From Acidimicrobiia bacterium (GTDB taxonomy: Bacteria; Actinomycetota; Acidimicrobiia; IMCC26256; PALSA-610), in the NCBI GenBank assembly GCA_027494135.1, contig JAOSJK010000012.1, positions 482,795 through 546,794 of the forward strand: 64,000 nt of DNA, in the 5' to 3' direction. A program made the translations under genes and the position numbers. A model generated the notes under the pieces. That model was not told the origin of the DNA. It did no database searches and saw only the letters and a list, made by a program, of their open reading frames with translations. Shown here piece by piece: positions 32,324 to 42,702 of the stretch (positions are counted from its first letter, which is position 1; the number at the start of each line of letters is the position of its first letter).

Positions 32324-33755
32324 ATGACGCGGCGGCTCATCTTCAGCTACCTGGCGATCACGGCCTTCGTGCTGCTGATCCTCGAGATCCCCCTCGGCGT
32401 GACGTTCGCGCGGAGCGAGCGCGACCGGCTGGAAGCGGCGATCGAGCGCGACGCGCGCGTCCTGGCGACGTTGGCCGAGGACACCCTGGAGGGCCGCCCC
32501 GGCGTCGATCTCCAGTCGCGGCTCGAGGAGTACGAGGAGGAGACGGGCGCCCGAGTCGTCATCGTGGACGACGTCAGGGTCAGCATCGCCGACTCCGAGA
32601 ACGCGGGCACACCCAGGCAATTCCTGTCTCCCACCCGTCCGGAGTTCGAGCTGGCCATCCGGGAGGGGCAGGTCACATCGGGGGTCCCGCTACTCGAAGA
32701 CCCTCGGTCAGCGAATCCTCTACGTTGCCGTCCCGGTGACGTCGGGTGGGAGCGTCTTCGGTGCCGTGAGGATCACCTTCCCGGCCGGGAACCTCGAGAG
32801 CCGCATCCGGCGCAACACGCTCTCGCTCGGCCTGCTGGCTGCCGTGGTGATGCTCTCGACAGCCGGGATCGGCGCACTCCTCGCGCGGTCGGTCCACGAG
32901 ACCCATGCGATCGCTGGAGGTGCGGTCGCCACGGTGCTGAGCGGCGACCTGACTGCCCGCGCGCCCGTGGATGCGGGACCACACGAGGTGAGGACGCTGG
33001 CTCGCCAGTTCAACGACATGGCGTCGAGGCTCGAGGAGCTGCTGCGCGCTCAACGCGCATTCGTCGCCGATGCCTCGCACGAGCTGCGTACGCCCCTGAC
33101 CGCTCTGAGGCTCCGCATCGAGAACCTCGCGTCGGCCGATCCCGTCGAGATGCGACGCGACGTCGAGCAGGCCACTGAGGAGATCGGCCGCCTCGCGCGG
33201 CTCGTGGAGGGGCTGCTCGCCCTCGCCCGCACCGAGGGTGCCCGCCCGGAGAGAGGCCAGGTCGACGTCGCGCGCGAAGCCGCCGAGCGCGTCGGCGCGT
33301 GGCAGGCTCTCGCGGAGGAGCAGGGGGTGGCCCTTACGCTCGAGTCCGACGGGGTGGCGCGCGCGTTGGTCGTCCCGGGAGCGATCGCGCAGGTGCTAGA
33401 CAACCTCCTGGCCAACGCGCTCGAGGTCGCTCCCGAGGGATCGACGGTCACCGTCCGCGCTGCGCGTGCCGACGGTCGCGTCGAGCTGCACGTGATCGAC
33501 GAGGGCCCGGGGCTCTCCGAGGAGGAGCGCACGCGGGCGTTCGACCGCTTCTGGCGCGCCGCGGGCTCCGCTCCCGGCCACGGCTCCGGGCTCGGTCTCG
33601 CGATCGTCGCCCAGCTCGCCGGAGCGTGTGGAGGCACCGCGCAGATAGCGCCCGCCCCCGGCACCGGTTGCGACGCCTACGTCTCCCTCCCCCACCGCCT
33701 GACCCCCCCACCCCTGTTCTTGCGTCACTTCCTCGCGCATAGCGCGAGGAAGTGA
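32324..33755 (+). CDS. Sensor histidine kinase, frameshifted near 32.69 kb; 3' end runs into palindrome family 2
   Basis: VADASHELRTPLTALRLRIENL; VLDNLLANALEVAPEG; GHGSGLGLAIVAQLA; C-terminus ...FLRHFLAHSARK* is palindrome-derived. Confidence 0.9.
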
Positions 33756-33765
33756 CGCCAAAACC
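33715..33765. repeat. Intergenic palindrome family 2, copy B
   Basis: gcgtcacttcctcgcgc-ata-gcgcgaggaagtgacgc core, flanked by partly paired T/A runs; convergent genes. Confidence 0.93.
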
Positions 33766-33922
33766 GGGAGTTGCGGGTGGGCGAGCCGGGTGCGAGGATC
33801 TCGCCGCCGTGGGGGGCAGGACCTCGACGCCGTACTACCCGCCGCTGGCTGCGATGTCTCTGCCCCTCCGGCCCGGCAGTCCTCGACGCACTTCGCAGCA
33901 CTGCGACGCGCTTCGAGAGCGA

Positions 33923-35114
33923 TCACTCCAACTCGGCCTGCTCCTCGGGGTAGTCCCTCGTCGCGATGAGAACAGCACTCCCCACGAGCGCTGCCGTGAC
34001 CGACGCCACGAGTATCCCGATCTTCACCCACGCGAGCACCTCGGGGGTCTCCCCCAGCGAGAGGCCCGCGATGAAGAGCGCGACGGTGAAGCCGATCCCG
34101 GCGAGCGCCGCGCCCCCCACAACGTCGAGTGACCGCATGCCGGCGGGGAGTCGTGCCAATCCGAGGCGGACAGCTCCGAGTGTGAAGAGGGAGATCCCCA
34201 GAATCTTGCCGACGACGAGGCCGAGGATCACGCCCCACACCACCCGGCTCGTGAACGCGTGACGCATCTCCGACGCCGAGAGCTCGACGCCCGCGTTCGC
34301 CAGGGCGAAGACCGGAACCGCCACGAAGGCCGACCACCTGACAAGCCGGTGCTCGAGCACCTGCAGGACCTCCCGGCCCCGGACCGGCGTCGCCGGCGTC
34401 AGCATCCCCAACGTCACCCCGGCGATCGTCGAGTGCACCCCGGAGCGGTAGACGAGGTACCACAGCACCGCGCCGACCACGACGTAAGCCGGGATCGCCG
34501 CGACCCGCCGGCGCATCAACGCGATCGCGACGGTGAGCGCCGCGGCCGCGGCCAGGTACTCGGTGGCGAGACCCTCGGAGTAGAAGATCGCGATGACGAC
34601 TATCCCCCGAGGTCGTCGACGATCGCCAGCGCGAGCAGGAAGAGCTTCAGTCCGGTCGGGGCGCGCCGTCCGAGCACTGCCAGGACACCCAGCACGAAGG
34701 CGATGTCGGTCGCCACCGGCACCCCCACGCCTTCGCCGAGGCGGTACCGGCGTTGAGTGCAAGGAAGATCGCTGCCGGGACGATCATCCCACCTGCGGCG
34801 CCGATGATCGGAAGCGCCGCGGCGCGCCGATCGCGCAGCTCGCCCACTACGAGCTCCCGTTTGATCTCCAGTCCGACCACGAAGAAGAAGAGGGTCATCA
34901 ACGCCTCGTTGACCCACTCACGGGCGTTCTCGCTCACGCCCAGGGAGTCGCTCCCGATCGTGACCGTCTTCTCCCAGACGTCGTGGTAGCTCGACCCGTG
35001 GAGGTTCGCCCAGAGCAGGGCAGCGACCGTCGTCGCCAGCAGCACGATGCCGCCGGAGATCTCCTGGGCGATGAAATCCACCAGCGCGGCGCGCACTCTC
35101 CTGACCCTGCCCAT
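33923..35114 (-). CDS. nhaA: Na+/H+ antiporter NhaA, frameshifted near 34.61 and 34.73 kb
   Basis: [86 protein letters not shown]. Confidence 0.95.
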
Positions 35115-35184
35115 GGCACGCACGCTAGCCCCGCGCCATTCGGGCTCCAGGCTCGCCGGCGGCGCCGGGTAGCGTGACGCGCTC

Positions 35185-36175
35185 ATGAGCAGCTCCGCGC
35201 CCGACACCGAGAGAATCGCAGGCGCGCTCGCACGCGACCTCGGAGGGTCGGTGCGTGTCGTGGACCTCCGACGCCTCTCTGGCGGGGCGTCGCGCGAGAC
35301 CTGGTCCTTCGATGCAGTAGACGAGCGCGGCACCACTCTGGGGCTCGTCCTGAGGCGCGACCCCGGCTCCCACACCGGCCAGTCGGAGCGCTCGACCGAG
35401 TACCGCCTCCTCGAGGCGGCTGAGAATGCGGGGGTGCCCGTTCCTCCCGTGAGGCTGCTCCTCGAACCCGCCGACGGGCTCGGCTCGGGATTCGTCATGG
35501 ACCGGGTCGAGGGCGAGACGATGCGCGGAGGATCCTGCGAGACGACGCCTACGCCGCGGCGCGCCCTCGTCTCGCAGAGCAGTGCGGTGAGATAGCGGCG
35601 CGCATACACGCCGTCGACACCGCCTCACTGCCCGAGATGCCCGTACTCGACGGCCCGACCCAGTGGGCCAGTACCGCGACCTCACCGACCTCTTCGGCGA
35701 GCCGCATCCCGCATTCGAGCTGGGCCTGCGTTGGCTCGGCGAGAACCCGCCGCCCCAGCGGGCCGACCCGTGCCTCGTGCACGGCGACTATCGGAACGGG
35801 AACTTCATAGTCGGCCCCGACGGCGTCAGGTCCGTGCTCGACTGGGAGCTGGCGCACCTCGGCGACCCAGTGGAGGACCTCGGCTGGCTCTGCGTCAAGT
35901 CGTGGCGGTTCGGCGTGAACGACCGCGTGGTCGGCGGGTTCGGCGACGTCGACGAGCTCCTCGACGCCTACGAGCGCGCCGGTGGTGCCCGTCCCGACAT
36001 CGACACCCTCCGCTACTGGATCGTCTTCGGCACGCTCAAGTGGGGCGTCATCTGCATCGCCCAGGCGTTCACGCATCTCCAGGGCTTCGTGACCTCCGTC
36101 GAGCTGGCGACCCTCGGGCGGCGCGTCGCCGAGACGGAGTGGGACCTGCTCTCGCTGCTCGACGGAGGTTGGTGA
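35185..36175 (+). CDS. Phosphotransferase (APH/ACAD10-like kinase) family protein, frameshifted near 35.53 and 35.66 kb
   Basis: LSGGASRETWSFDAV...ERSTEYRLLEAAENAGVPVPPV; CLVHGDYRNGNFIVGPDGVRSVLDWELAHLGDPVEDLGWLC. Confidence 0.9.
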
Positions 36176-36531
36176 TGACACAGGACCGGCCCACCGCGAC
36201 CGAGCTGATCGAGGCCGTGCGCGACTTCCTCGAGCGCGACGTGCAGCCGGCGTTGGAGGGCCACCTCGCCTTCCACACCCGGGTAGCCGTCAACGCGCTC
36301 GGCATGGTCGCCCGCGAGCTCCGCCTCGGGCCCGATCTCGACGCCGCCGAGGCTGCGCGCGCCGCTGCGCTCCTGGGCCACGACGGCGAGCCCCGCGACC
36401 TCGAGCGCGAGCTCGCGTCCCGCATTCGCGACGGCTCCCTCGACGACCGGCGCACCGAGGTGCGCGACCACGTGAAGGAGACCGTGAGGGCGAAGCTCGA
36501 GGTCGCGAACCCCCGGTACCTCGACGACTAG
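36175..36531 (+). CDS. DUF6285-like protein, overlapping the phosphotransferase stop
   Basis: MTQDRPTATELIEAVRDFLERDVQPALEGHLAFHTRVAVNALGMVAREL; start/stop overlap. Confidence 0.75.
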   Translation: MTQDRPTATELIEAVRDFLERDVQPALEGHLAFHTRVAVNALGMVARELRLGPDLDAAEAARAAALLGHDGEPRDLERELASRIRDGSLDDRRTEVRDHVKETVRAKLEVANPRYLDD

Positions 36532-36618
36532 GCGACCGGCGCTACCCGTCGCGGCCACCACTGCGGAGGCCATCGCACGCGGGACCTGGGCGCGTGCCGG
36601 CGTGGCTAGCCTGCGATC

Positions 36619-37445
36619 ATGCGGCTGGCCACCTGGAACGTCAACTCGCTCAAGGCGCGACTGCCCAGGGTGGAGGAGTTCCTCGGCTACGCCGACGTCG
36701 ACGTCCTCTGCATGCAGGAGACCAAGCTCACAGACGAGGCCTTCCCGCACCTCGCCTTCGCGGCGCTGGGCTACGAGACGGTCCACCACGGGCAGGGCAG
36801 GTGGAACGGCGTCGCGATCGCCTCGCGCGTAGGGCTGGACGACGTGGCCGTCGGATTCGGAGACGACCTCGACGACCCCTACCCCGGCGAAGCGCGGCTC
36901 GTCGCCGCTACCTGTGGCGGCGTGAGCTTCGTGAACCTGTACGTGCCGAACGGGCGCGAGGTCGACAGCGACTTCTATGTCCGCAAGCTCGCCTGGCTCA
37001 CGACGATGCAGGAGTGGCTGGACGCGAAGCACTCACGGGCCGACTCCGTGGCCGTCGTCGGCGACTACAACGTCGCGCCGGCCGACATCGACGTCTGGGA
37101 TTCCGCAGCCTTCATCGGATCGACCCACGTGACCCCCGCCGAGCGCGAGCGGATACGCGCGCTCGAGGAGTGGGGCCTCACCGACGCCTTCCGTCTGGTC
37201 TTCCCCGACGACGACCGCCTCTACACCTTCTGGGACTACCGGTCGGGCGACTTCCACAAGCACCACGGGATGCGGATCGATCTGGTCATGGTGAGCGCGC
37301 CGCTCGCGCGCGCGTGACGTGGGCCGTGGTGGACCGCAACGCCCGCAAGGGCGCTCAGCCCTCCGATCACGCGCCGGTGATCGTCGATCTCGCCGATCCG
37401 AACGGCCCCGACGATCCGAACGGCCCAGGCCGTGCAGCGATCTGA
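36619..37445 (+). CDS. xthA: Exodeoxyribonuclease III, frameshifted near 37.31 kb
   Basis: MRLATWNVNSLKARLPRVEEFL...DVLCMQETKLTDE...VVGDYNVAPADIDVWD; alternative-frame end VTWAVVDRNARKGAQPSDHAPVIVDL. Confidence 0.94.
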
Positions 37446-37455
37446 CCCCGGACGC

Positions 37456-37505
37456 GTCTCGGCGCTGCAAGACGGGCGGTCCCTTCCGTCGTGCAGCGCC
37501 GAAAC
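37456..37505. terminator. Candidate hairpin terminator / inverted repeat downstream of xthA
   Basis: tcggcgctgcaagacgg ... ccgtcgtgcagcgccga; 17-bp arms with one mismatch. Confidence 0.6.
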
Positions 37506-37591
37506 ACCTAGCCGGACCAGGCGGTGGTCCTTCGGGATGGCAGCGAGCAGGCCGCCGTCCCGAGGGCAGTCTGACCGAGCGAAATCAATGA

Positions 37592-37617
37592 GTCAACATG
37601 TTTCTTCAGATGTTGAC
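37592..37617. promoter_or_regulatory. Candidate TetR operator gtcaacat-N10-atgttgac
   Basis: 8-bp perfect arms immediately upstream of the TetR gene at 37647. Confidence 0.6.
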
Positions 37618-37646
37618 ATCCTCCCGCTCTTCCGTAGCCTGGCCGC

Positions 37647-38288
37647 ATGGACTCCGCCGAGGCCTCGGGAGCAGCCGTCTCCGCAGGAATGACCGCCGGC
37701 ACGCCTCCGAAGGGCGGGAAAGGGCACCGCACCCGGCGCCGTCTCCTGGAGATCGCCGTCCGACGCTTCGCCGCCGACGGGTTCCGGAGGACCTCGGTCT
37801 CCGACATCGCCCGCGATGCCGGTCTCACCCCCGCCGCGGCCTACGCCTACTTCGCCGGCAAGGAGGCGCTCTTCTTCGCAGCCATCGATGCCGATGCCGC
37901 GTCTCTGATCGAGCGCTCCCGGCGCGCAGCTTCCGGGGAGAGCGTGCGTGACCGTTGGCTCGGCTTCCTGGCACAGCTGCGGGTCCTCGTCGACGAGCAC
38001 CCGCTGGCGCGCCGCGTGCTCGCAGGTGAGGAGTCCGACATGGTCCGGCGCCTCCTCGACCTCCCGTCGCTCGCTGCGGTCCGATCCGACCTGGCCGACG
38101 ACCTGCGCGCCGGTCAGGTCGCCGGTGAGGTGCGCGACGACGTCAGCCCGGAGCTGCTGGCAATCGGGATCGAGACTCTCTCGATCGCCGCGATCATGGC
38201 CGAGCTCCAGGTGGGTCCGGTACGGCAGACAGACCGCGTGCTCGGCGCGATCGCGGTCTTCGACGCCGCAATGCTCGCCCCCGGCTGA
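37647..38288 (+). CDS. TetR/AcrR-family regulator
   Basis: RRRLLEIAVRRFAADGFRRTSVSDIARDAGLTPAAAYAYFAGKEALFFAAID. Confidence 0.93.
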   Translation: MDSAEASGAAVSAGMTAGTPPKGGKGHRTRRRLLEIAVRRFAADGFRRTSVSDIARDAGLTPAAAYAYFAGKEALFFAAIDADAASLIERSRRAASGESVRDRWLGFLAQLRVLVDEHPLARRVLAGEESDMVRRLLDLPSLAAVRSDLADDLRAGQVAGEVRDDVSPELLAIGIETLSIAAIMAELQVGPVRQTDRVLGAIAVFDAAMLAPG

Positions 38289-38295
38289 CCCCGAC

Positions 38296-38347
38296 CCCCA
38301 GCTTGGACGGATCCGGTCGCTATGGCTCCGCTGAGGTCCAAACAGGG
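38296..38347. repeat. Intergenic inverted repeat family 3, copy A
   Basis: Reverse complement cccctgtttggacctcagcggagccatagcgaccggatccgtccaagctgggg closely matches 58367-58418. Confidence 0.85.
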
Positions 38348-38354
38348 GCCGGCA

Positions 38355-39522
38355 TCAGACGGCGGGCTCCAGGCTCCAGCGGAAGCGGGGCGGGCGTCGC
38401 AGGCTCGGCAGGGTGACGATCTCGTGAGCGGTCCCGAGGGCCGCGGCCAGACCTCCCTCCACCGTGCAGGCGGCCTCCATCTCCTCGAACGTCGCCGTAG
38501 CGGCGTCGCACCCCCCGGCAGCCAGGGCGGCGTCGCGCGCGGCACCGAGCCGGCCGTCGAGCAGCTCCCCCGACTATCGCGGGGAGCGTCTCGGGGCAGC
38601 GGAGCAGCCACGAGTGGCTGCCTCCGCGGACCCTCACCAGGTCGCCACCGGACCTCTTCGCAGCGTCGCGCCCCGACGAGTAGGGCACCATCAGGTCCCT
38701 GTCACCGTGTGCCACGGCGACCGCGACGCCCGACTCCCGGAGCCGGTCGAGGACCTCGTCACCTCTCTCGGCGCGCAGGATCGCCTGCCCCGGGGCGAGA
38801 GCCCGCCAGGGCCGCGCGAAGTGCAGGTTGACCGACCTGCCAACCCGGCTGCCGAGCTTCAGAGCCTGCCGCACATCCTCGACGATCGGCACTGTCCCGG
38901 CCGTGTCGAGGAGGAAGACCGTGCCGTATGCGAGCAACGCCGGCGGCGACCACCGCAGCAGGGTTCGGAGGCGCTCCCAGGACTCCCCCAGGATCGCGTC
39001 CATGAGCACGACCCCGATCGTCTGTTCCGGTCGATCGGCCGCGACCTCGGCGACGAGCCTCCCGCCCATCGAGTGCCCGGCGAGGATCGCGCGGCGGATC
39101 CCGAGGCCGTCGATCGAGCGCTCCAGGAGCCGGGTGTAGTCGTGCAGCGAGGGGAAGCCGCCCAGGCGCTGAGTGTCCCCATGACCCGCCACGTCGATCG
39201 CCACGACCTGCAGCCCCAGCGCGGCCAGACGGGCCAGGGCCTGGGCGTAGAGCAGCGACTCCACCCCGAAGCCGTGCACGACGACGAACGGCACGCCGCG
39301 CCCCGCGACCGCCACCCCGACTCGATGCCCGTCGTCGAGCGTGAGGATGTCGCGCGTGACGCGCACCGGTGGCGCCAGCTCGAGATCCGAGTCGGCTGCT
39401 TCCGGTAGCGGGTCCGGGCGGGCCGGGCTCTGTAGCAGCTTCACCGCCGCAATCGTCGCGGAGATCGGACTTCCACCTATGGTCGTACCATATATGATCT
39501 TCGGTAACTTACCGTTGAACAT
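38355..39522 (-). CDS. Alpha/beta hydrolase, frameshifted near 38.57 kb; start uncertain
   Basis: PFVVVHGFGVESLLYAQALARLAALGLQVVAIDVAGHGDTQ; AILAGHSMGGRLVAEVAADRPEQ. Confidence 0.88.
39502..39514. promoter_or_regulatory. Small palindrome cggtaa-c-ttaccg in AT-richer divergent promoter region
   Basis: 13-bp palindrome upstream of the MMPL-TetR operon. Confidence 0.4.
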
Positions 39523-39542
39523 CTACGTGTGAACCGCTTCTC

Positions 39543-41963
39543 GTGGACACGTGCCCCACCAGGCACACCGCCATCAGGAAGATCCCGACCGAGTCCGGCG
39601 GCATCCGATACCGACCACCTGAACGCCCGACCGCCGGTCCGCCGGTCCATCCGTCCATCCGTCCGCCGTTACCCGGGGGTACCCGCATCCTCGAGCTACT
39701 CGCCCGCACCGCCGTCCGCCGCCGGCGCGGCGTGCTCGCCTCGACCGCCGTTGCGTTCGTCGTCGCCGCCGTCGTCGGCAGCGGCGCCCCCGGACGGCTC
39801 GTAGACGGCGGCTTCAACGACGACTCGTCCGAGTCGAGCCGCGCCGCCGCGCTGATCTCGGAGAAGTTCGCCACGCGCGAACCGAACCTCGTGCTCCTGG
39901 TCACCGCGTCCCGTGGCGACGTCGACGACCCGGCGGTGGCCGCGGCCGGTCGGGCCGTAACCGAGGAGCTCGCAGGCGAGGACGGCATCTCCGACGTCGT
40001 CTCGTACTGGAGCCTCGCCTCCGCGCCCCCGCTCCGCAGCACCGACGGCCGCTCGGCCCTGGTCCTCGCGGTCGTGAATCACCGAGACGACGGCGGTCGC
40101 GAACGATTGGCGGCGCTCTCGGACAGGTACACCCGGATGAGCGGCGGCCAGGTCTCCGTGGCCGTGACGGGCGCCGCCGAGATCTTCAGGCAGCTGAACG
40201 GGCAGATCAAGCAAGACCTCGCTCGCGCCGAGCTGATCGCGTTCCCCGTGACACTGGTACTGCTCGTCGTCGTGTTCGGCAGCCTCGTCGCGGCGGTGCT
40301 TCCGCTCGCTGTCGGCGCGCTCGCGATTGCCGGCTCGCTCTTCATGCTCTACGTGATCGCGTCGCTGACCGACGTCTCCATCTTCGCCCTGAATCTCGCG
40401 ACGATGATGGGCCTCGGGCTCGCGATCGACTACAGCCTCTTCATCGTCTCGAGGTTCCGAGAGGAGCTGCGACGCGGTCTCGACCCGCACACCGCGGTCG
40501 AGCGGACCGTCGTCACGGCCGGTCGCACGATCGTGTTTAGCGCGTTCACGGTCGCGATCTCGATCTCTGCTCTCCTCGTCTTCCCACTCGCCTTCCTCCG
40601 CTCGTTCGCGTATGCCGGCATCGCAGTCGCGATCACGGCCGCAGCGGGGGCGACCATCTTCCTTCCGGCGCTCCTCGCCGTGCTGGGCACACGCGTCGAT
40701 CGGCTCGCAGTACGGCGTCGCACAGTCGAGCGCGACGGCGGGGGTACATGGCATCGTGTCGCGACCCTCGTGATGCGCCGTCCTGTGCCGATCGCGTTCG
40801 CAGTCATCGTCCTCCTGCTCGCACTCGGCACCCCGTTCCTCCGAATCCAGTTCGGAGTACCCGACGACCGCGTGCTCCCCCCACACCTCTCGAGTCGCGC
40901 CGCGATGGACGCGATCAGGGAGGGCTTCGAGTCGCGTGAGACAGGCGCCCTCCAGGTCGTCGCCGCCGACCTCGGCGACCCGAGCTCACACAGCGACGAG
41001 ATCGACGCTTACGCACTGCGCCTCTCCCGGCTCGACGGCGTGTCCCGCGTCGACTCACTCACCGGCGTATACACCGACGGCACCGCGACACACGCCGACG
41101 ACCTCCCGCCAGGCGATCTGCGTGACGCCATCGTCGAGATGGGAGCGCGCTTCGACGGCGACGACTCCACCTGGCTCTCCGTCGTCCCCTCGGTGGAGCC
41201 GATGTCGCCCGAGGGAGAGGCACTTGCGCGAGCGGTGCGCGGAGTCGACGCACCATTCGAGACCCTCGTCACAGGGGGGTCGGCAGAGCTCGTCGACGCT
41301 AAGGCATCGCTGTTCGCGCGCTTGCCCCTGGCAGGAGGGCTGATCGCGCTCGCCACGTTCGTGCTCCTCTTCCTGCTCTTCGGGAGTGTCGTCGTGCCGT
41401 TGAAGGCGCTCGCGCTGAACGTCCTCAGCCTCAGCGCGATGCTCGGCGCGCTCGTCTGGATCTTCCAGGACGGACACTTCGCGGGGCTCCTGGGCTTCAC
41501 ACCCACAGGGACGATCGCCGTGAGCATGCCGATCCTGCTGTTCTGTGTCGCATTCGGCATCTCGATGGACTACGAGGTGTTCCTGCTGTCGCGGATCAAG
41601 GAGGAGTACGACCACACGGGCGACAACGCCGCCGCTGTAGCCGTGGGGCTCGAGAGAACGGGGGGCATCGTCACGGCGGCCGCGGTGCTCATCAGCGTCG
41701 TCAACGCGGCCTTCGCCACGTCCGGTGTCGCGTTCGTGAAGCTGATGGGGATCGGGATGACCTTTGCCGTGCTCGTCGACGCGTTCGTCATCAGGGCGAC
41801 GCTCGTGCCGGCCTTCATGCGCATCGCCGGCGCGGCCAACTGGTGGGCGCCGCCGATCCTCCGCAGGGTGCATGCGCGCATCGGGATCCGCGAGGCGGGC
41901 CCACCGCCCGCGTCCCTCCCACTCGGTGAGGCTGCCGAGGCACCCGCGAGGGCAGCACCTTGA
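39543..41963 (+). CDS. MMPL/RND-family transporter (start uncertain)
   Basis: 806 aa; GLGLAIDYSLFIVSRFREELRRG and FGISMDYEVFLLSRIKEEYDHTGDN, typical paired MMPL motifs. Confidence 0.93.
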   Translation: MDTCPTRHTAIRKIPTESGGIRYRPPERPTAGPPVHPSIRPPLPGGTRILELLARTAVRRRRGVLASTAVAFVVAAVVGSGAPGRLVDGGFNDDSSESSRAAALISEKFATREPNLVLLVTASRGDVDDPAVAAAGRAVTEELAGEDGISDVVSYWSLASAPPLRSTDGRSALVLAVVNHRDDGGRERLAALSDRYTRMSGGQVSVAVTGAAEIFRQLNGQIKQDLARAELIAFPVTLVLLVVVFGSLVAAVLPLAVGALAIAGSLFMLYVIASLTDVSIFALNLATMMGLGLAIDYSLFIVSRFREELRRGLDPHTAVERTVVTAGRTIVFSAFTVAISISALLVFPLAFLRSFAYAGIAVAITAAAGATIFLPALLAVLGTRVDRLAVRRRTVERDGGGTWHRVATLVMRRPVPIAFAVIVLLLALGTPFLRIQFGVPDDRVLPPHLSSRAAMDAIREGFESRETGALQVVAADLGDPSSHSDEIDAYALRLSRLDGVSRVDSLTGVYTDGTATHADDLPPGDLRDAIVEMGARFDGDDSTWLSVVPSVEPMSPEGEALARAVRGVDAPFETLVTGGSAELVDAKASLFARLPLAGGLIALATFVLLFLLFGSVVVPLKALALNVLSLSAMLGALVWIFQDGHFAGLLGFTPTGTIAVSMPILLFCVAFGISMDYEVFLLSRIKEEYDHTGDNAAAVAVGLERTGGIVTAAAVLISVVNAAFATSGVAFVKLMGIGMTFAVLVDAFVIRATLVPAFMRIAGAANWWAPPILRRVHARIGIREAGPPPASLPLGEAAEAPARAAP

Positions 41964-42598
41964 CCGGCTCGGACGCCGCCGGCCGCCGTCACCGTGCCCG
42001 GCGCGGCGACGGTGATCTCCTGCGCGCGGAGATCCTCACCGCCGCCGCGCGCCTTCTCCACGACCGGGGTGACCCCGCACGCGTCTCCATCCGGGCGATC
42101 GCCGCCGCGTGCGGGGTGACCTCACCGGCGATCTACCTGCACTTCCGAGACAAGGAGTCGGTCTTCCTGGAAGTGTGCTCGGAGGGCTTCCGCGAGTTCG
42201 CGGCCCGGATCGAGAGCGCCGCGTCGCAGGTCGACGACCCGGTGGCTGCTCTCGGCGCCGCCGCAAAGGAATACGTGCGCTACGCGCTCGCCCGTCCCGA
42301 GCAGTACCGCGTGCTCTTCCTGCAGAGATCCCCGCTCCCCGGCGGCGTCGACGTCGACGACCTGCCCGGGATGAGCACCTTCCGCATGCTCGAGGGCCTG
42401 ATCCGGCGAGCGATCGACTCGGGGGTGTTCAGGAGCGTCGATCCGTTCCTCACTGCGACGACCTTCTGGCTCGCACTGCACGGGATCGCGTCCCGGGCGG
42501 TCACCGAGCAGGGGCCCCCGGCCTTTCCGTGGCCGGCGCCCGAGGCACTCACCGAGTACCTCGTCGACGGCGCCCTGCACGGGCTCCTCGCACGCTGA
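41960..42598 (+). CDS. TetR-family regulator (overlaps the MMPL gene end)
   Basis: LLRAEILTAAARLLHDRGDPARVSIRAIAAACGVTSPAIYLHFRDKESVFLEV. Confidence 0.92.
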   Translation: MTGSDAAGRRHRARRGDGDLLRAEILTAAARLLHDRGDPARVSIRAIAAACGVTSPAIYLHFRDKESVFLEVCSEGFREFAARIESAASQVDDPVAALGAAAKEYVRYALARPEQYRVLFLQRSPLPGGVDVDDLPGMSTFRMLEGLIRRAIDSGVFRSVDPFLTATTFWLALHGIASRAVTEQGPPAFPWPAPEALTEYLVDGALHGLLAR

Positions 42599-42702
42599 GG
42601 CGATCAGGTTCGCCCAGGCCTCTCCCCGATCTCGGTAGCGAGGGGGCGCGGGCTCCGGGGCGGGATGCGGGCGACCCGGAGCCCGCGGGGGGAACGAACG
42701 GC

